Below are positions 61,705 to 64,000 of a stretch of 64,000 bases of DNA, piece after piece. The translations under genes and the position numbers were made by a program. The first letter of the stretch is position 1. Each line of letters opens with the position of its first letter. The stretch is from Brevibacillus brevis (GTDB lineage: Bacteria > Bacillota > Bacilli > Brevibacillales > Brevibacillaceae): positions 746,001 through 810,000 of the forward strand of contig NZ_CP041767.1 of the NCBI RefSeq assembly GCF_022026395.1, read 5' to 3'. Below the pieces are notes generated by a model that was not told where the DNA came from, did no database searches, and worked only from the letters and a program-made list of their open reading frames with translations.

Positions 61705-63450
61705 TTATTTTCCGGAGTAAATTGGTACTTCCCACTCTACATTTTTGTGTTCAACCATTCGTTTCTCGGATGAAATGATCAATTGCTTTGGCAGGGTTGT
61801 GAGGTTTTCTAAGAAAACCTTACCTCCAAAAATCGCCCGATCATTTTCAAACTCAGTCTTATCGATTAAGTACTGGATGTCTTCGTACTTTTTCCCGGTC
61901 TCGTCTGTAATGGTCCAGTATTGGTAAGGACCCATAGCGGCAGCATCTGGAGCGAGAGTTGCCTCGAATGCCAGGTGGTAGCCTTCCAATTTCGTGGTAG
62001 TTCCATCGTCGTTCACGCGGTAATGGCCGTCATAGCCTTCAAAATCAACAACCGCGTTTGGATCCTTTTGATCTTTTTTGAAAGTAAACTGATCTCCCTG
62101 GTCTTCCGCTGTGATGACTTCTTTCTTCTCGAGGCGATTGGTGTCCAATTTCGCGTTTAAAGCAGCCGCTTCCTCTGTATAAACAGATCCAAGCTTGAAG
62201 GTGAGATTTTGGCTTTCGTCAATGGGATAGAAGTAATGGAAGTCTCTTGCTCCACTTTCGGTGGATTGGGTATGCTCCCATTTCACATCCCTGGTCACAT
62301 TACTTCTTTTGTTGGCTTCATGAATAACCGCAGTCGAATCCCAAGCAGCGACCGCTTTGCCCTTGTCGTCCACAAGCTCATAGCTGTATGCGTTATTCTC
62401 GTTAGCAGCAAGGGCTCGATCAATGACCATCTCCACTCCGCTTGGCGCAAACGTAATTTGTTTGACGTTCAGCTTGAGTCCTTGCGGGGTCGTGTAGGCT
62501 TTGTTAATTTCATGGGTCTTCATTGCTGCTTTTGCTTTTTTCATATCGACTGGTACGGACAGCTTCCAGTTCCCCTTGATGCTGTCCAGTTGCTTGATGT
62601 TAAACTCTACGATCAGCTCGTCAGGCACCTTGTTTAGATCATCAAAATAGCTTCGTAGCTCGCGATCCAAGATCATAACACCATTATCGACAAACATGGA
62701 ATGATCCCATTGTTTATTGGGGTATTGAGCATTTTTTTCCTTAGAGGGTGTAAGGATGTTTCCTTGTTTGTCTTTGATGATGATAAGTGGCTCTTTGGTA
62801 GATCTACTCACCATTTCCGACATAAAGCTGTCTAATGCCTTTCCGTTCTTGTCTTTTAAAGAAGCTGCTATGCTAATCCGCAGCGGGTCAGCCATCACTT
62901 CATGCACGGCAAAAGTGAGGCCTTGATCGGTCGTGCTAACATCAACGGACTGCGCGAATCCATTCTTGGCTGCTTGAGCAATTCCTTTGTCCGCTAATTC
63001 TTGCAAAAAGCTATTGCTTACAGGTGCTACAGGATCAGCCTTGCCTATTGGGCTGTTCGTAAAAGCAGCATGGACATAACTGGCAAAGGTCGGGGAGACG
63101 AGCATTCCTCCCGTTACGATGATGGTTAATGCAGCGGCGGCAATTGTCATTCTTTTCATGATCGTGATACTCCTTTTTTTCCACGCAGGTGGTTGGTGTG
63201 AAGGGGTAGCAGGGTTCAATACTCTCACGGGATGAGGCGAGAGCATCTGAATAATTTTTTGATCCATATTTGCTGAGAGAGAATCTTCCCATATCGTTTC
63301 TTCTGTTTGGTGCAGCTCATCGATCCATTGCTCCAGCTGGTGTTGGCAGTGTGTGCAATGATCGAGATGACTTTCGATATTTTGTTTGTTCACTGGTGAT
63401 AAACGATCTTCCATGTAGGCGATCAGCTGTCTTTGCGTAAGGCAGTTCAA
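61705..63450 (-). CDS. DUF4179-domain anti-sigma factor
   Basis: 581 residues. An N-terminal zf-HC2 anti-sigma domain (HLDHCTHCQHQLEQW, with H-x3-C-x2-C), one transmembrane helix (TIAAAALTIIVTGGMLVSPTFA near 145), then a large extracellular DUF4179 region (GLTFAVHEVMADPLRISIA; GLKLNVKQITFAPSGVEMVID). It sequesters the sigma factor at the membrane until an envelope signal arrives. TTG 63450 with AAAAAAGGGGG upstream; its TTGA overlaps the sigma stop codon, so the pair is translationally coupled. Confidence 0.87.
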   Translation of the reverse strand: MNCLTQRQLIAYMEDRLSPVNKQNIESHLDHCTHCQHQLEQWIDELHQTEETIWEDSLSANMDQKIIQMLSPHPVRVLNPATPSHQPPAWKKRSITIMKRMTIAAAALTIIVTGGMLVSPTFASYVHAAFTNSPIGKADPVAPVSNSFLQELADKGIAQAAKNGFAQSVDVSTTDQGLTFAVHEVMADPLRISIAASLKDKNGKALDSFMSEMVSRSTKEPLIIIKDKQGNILTPSKEKNAQYPNKQWDHSMFVDNGVMILDRELRSYFDDLNKVPDELIVEFNIKQLDSIKGNWKLSVPVDMKKAKAAMKTHEINKAYTTPQGLKLNVKQITFAPSGVEMVIDRALAANENNAYSYELVDDKGKAVAAWDSTAVIHEANKRSNVTRDVKWEHTQSTESGARDFHYFYPIDESQNLTFKLGSVYTEEAAALNAKLDTNRLEKKEVITAEDQGDQFTFKKDQKDPNAVVDFEGYDGHYRVNDDGTTTKLEGYHLAFEATLAPDAAAMGPYQYWTITDETGKKYEDIQYLIDKTEFENDRAIFGGKVFLENLTTLPKQLIISSEKRMVEHKNVEWEVPIYSGK

Positions 63451-64000
63451 AGCGGGGTACCCCCTTTTTTCTCCGGCTTGCTTAGCTGGTCTCGCAGCTT
63501 TTTCCTGGCATAGGAGAGGCGCATTCTGACAGTATCTACGGACAAAGATAGTTTGTTGCCGATCTCTCGGTAGCTTAGGTGCTGGAGATAATGTAAATCG
63601 AGAAGCGTCCTGTGGTTTTTGTCCAGTGTCATCATCTGCTGTCGCAAAGAATGACGCTGTTCTTTTTCCAGATAATCTTCCTCCGGGATCGGACATTCGT
63701 CTTTGACCTCGACATCTATCTCCGTTACGGAAGGCATCCGTTTTCGCTTCCGCAGCTCGTCAATCCCGCGATTAATTGCGATTCGATACAGCCAGGCAGA
63801 AAAGGAGTACTGGGGTTTATAGTCTGGCAGACTGTAGTACGCCTTGATAAAAACCTCCTGCACCATGTCTTCGGCATCATGAGAATGGTGGAGCGTACGC
63901 TGGAGAATCGAAGCGATTTTTCCCTTGTATTTATTGACGATCAGAGCATAAGCCTCTTTATTTCCTTGAAGAACCTCCGCAATGACCTCTCGATCGTCCT
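63447..64000 (-). CDS. ECF sigma factor (partial, continues past the window)
   Basis: About 183 codons are visible; the start lies beyond position 64000. Region 2: EAYALIVNKYKGKIASILQRT, then DAEDMVQEVFIKAYYSLPDY; region 4: HYLQHLSYREIGNKLSLSVDTVRMRLSYARKKL. SigW/SigM-like group of the ECF family. Coupled by a 4-bp overlap to the DUF4179 anti-sigma gene. Confidence 0.92.
   Translation of the reverse strand, partial: DDREVIAEVLQGNKEAYALIVNKYKGKIASILQRTLHHSHDAEDMVQEVFIKAYYSLPDYKPQYSFSAWLYRIAINRGIDELRKRKRMPSVTEIDVEVKDECPIPEEDYLEKEQRHSLRQQMMTLDKNHRTLLDLHYLQHLSYREIGNKLSLSVDTVRMRLSYARKKLRDQLSKPEKKGGTPL

Noticed and set aside
1..64000. CRISPR arrays, tRNA or rRNA genes
   Set aside because: No regularly spaced repeat array and no cloverleaf or rRNA segment was seen on either strand.

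Overview
The window reads as the chromosome of a Gram-positive endospore former of the genus Brevibacillus (Paenibacillaceae). Supporting features are strong GGAGG ribosome binding sites with many GTG/TTG starts, a Spo0E-like phosphatase, a CwlJ-type spore cortex hydrolase, ECF sigma factors with TTG-started anti-sigma partners, and a thiol-activated cytolysin of the type known from Brevibacillus. This is inference from gene content; no marker RNA gene is present.

Layout. 1-13.8 kb is ordinary core: the end of gatB, two tandem secreted YcdB/YcdC-domain paralogues, an ECF sigma factor with a large extra C-terminal domain (minus strand), a NatAB-type ABC exporter, a DMT exporter, ROK glucokinase, a diacylglycerol kinase-type lipid kinase and rlmD. 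13.8-33.7 kb is an AT-richer accessory region lying directly downstream of rlmD. 33.7-41.1 kb has three glycosyltransferases, a HEAT-like gene broken by an intact IS256-family element with an 8-bp target duplication, and a secreted phytase/esterase-like protein. 41.2-64 kb returns to core or metabolic genes: a lone trpB, nucleoside hydrolase plus NupC transporter, CPBP protease, GNATs, a radical SAM/SPASM protein, a stalk-domain protein, TetR/MFS, a LnrJKLMN-like two-component/ABC locus (RR, HK, ATPase, two permeases), a large hybrid kinase, a TetR/GNAT operon and an ECF sigma/DUF4179 anti-sigma pair running off the window.

The accessory region is the main result. The last codons of rlmD recur, in the same orientation and reading frame, at about 18.64, 24.60 and 28.65 kb (and more weakly at 33.60 kb). 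Each copy runs to a stop codon with a hairpin terminator at or just after it. This is what serial site-specific integration into the 3' end of rlmD would leave. It divides the region into cassettes of about 4-6 kb: (1) a GIY-YIG protein, phage-like small genes and a convergent sce7726/beta-protein pair; (2) an exported HNH toxin with two SUKH immunity genes and a decayed third immunity gene, a Spo0E-like gene, an XRE-TPR (RRNPP) regulator followed by two candidate signal-peptide genes, and a DUF1311 lipoprotein; (3) a probable RiPP locus made of a 29-residue Cys-containing precursor, an RRE-M50 metalloprotease fusion and a STAND/TPR protein, with its own promoter, leader palindrome and attenuator; (4) a cholesterol-dependent cytolysin, small secreted or membrane proteins, a truncated oxidoreductase and a CwlJ-like hydrolase. 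No integrase is visible, so these look like cis-mobilisable remnants.

The strongest candidates for a poorly described system are the RRE-M50/STAND-TPR peptide cassette and the XRE-TPR regulator with two peptides sharing a Y-x-x-x-P-G C-terminal signature.
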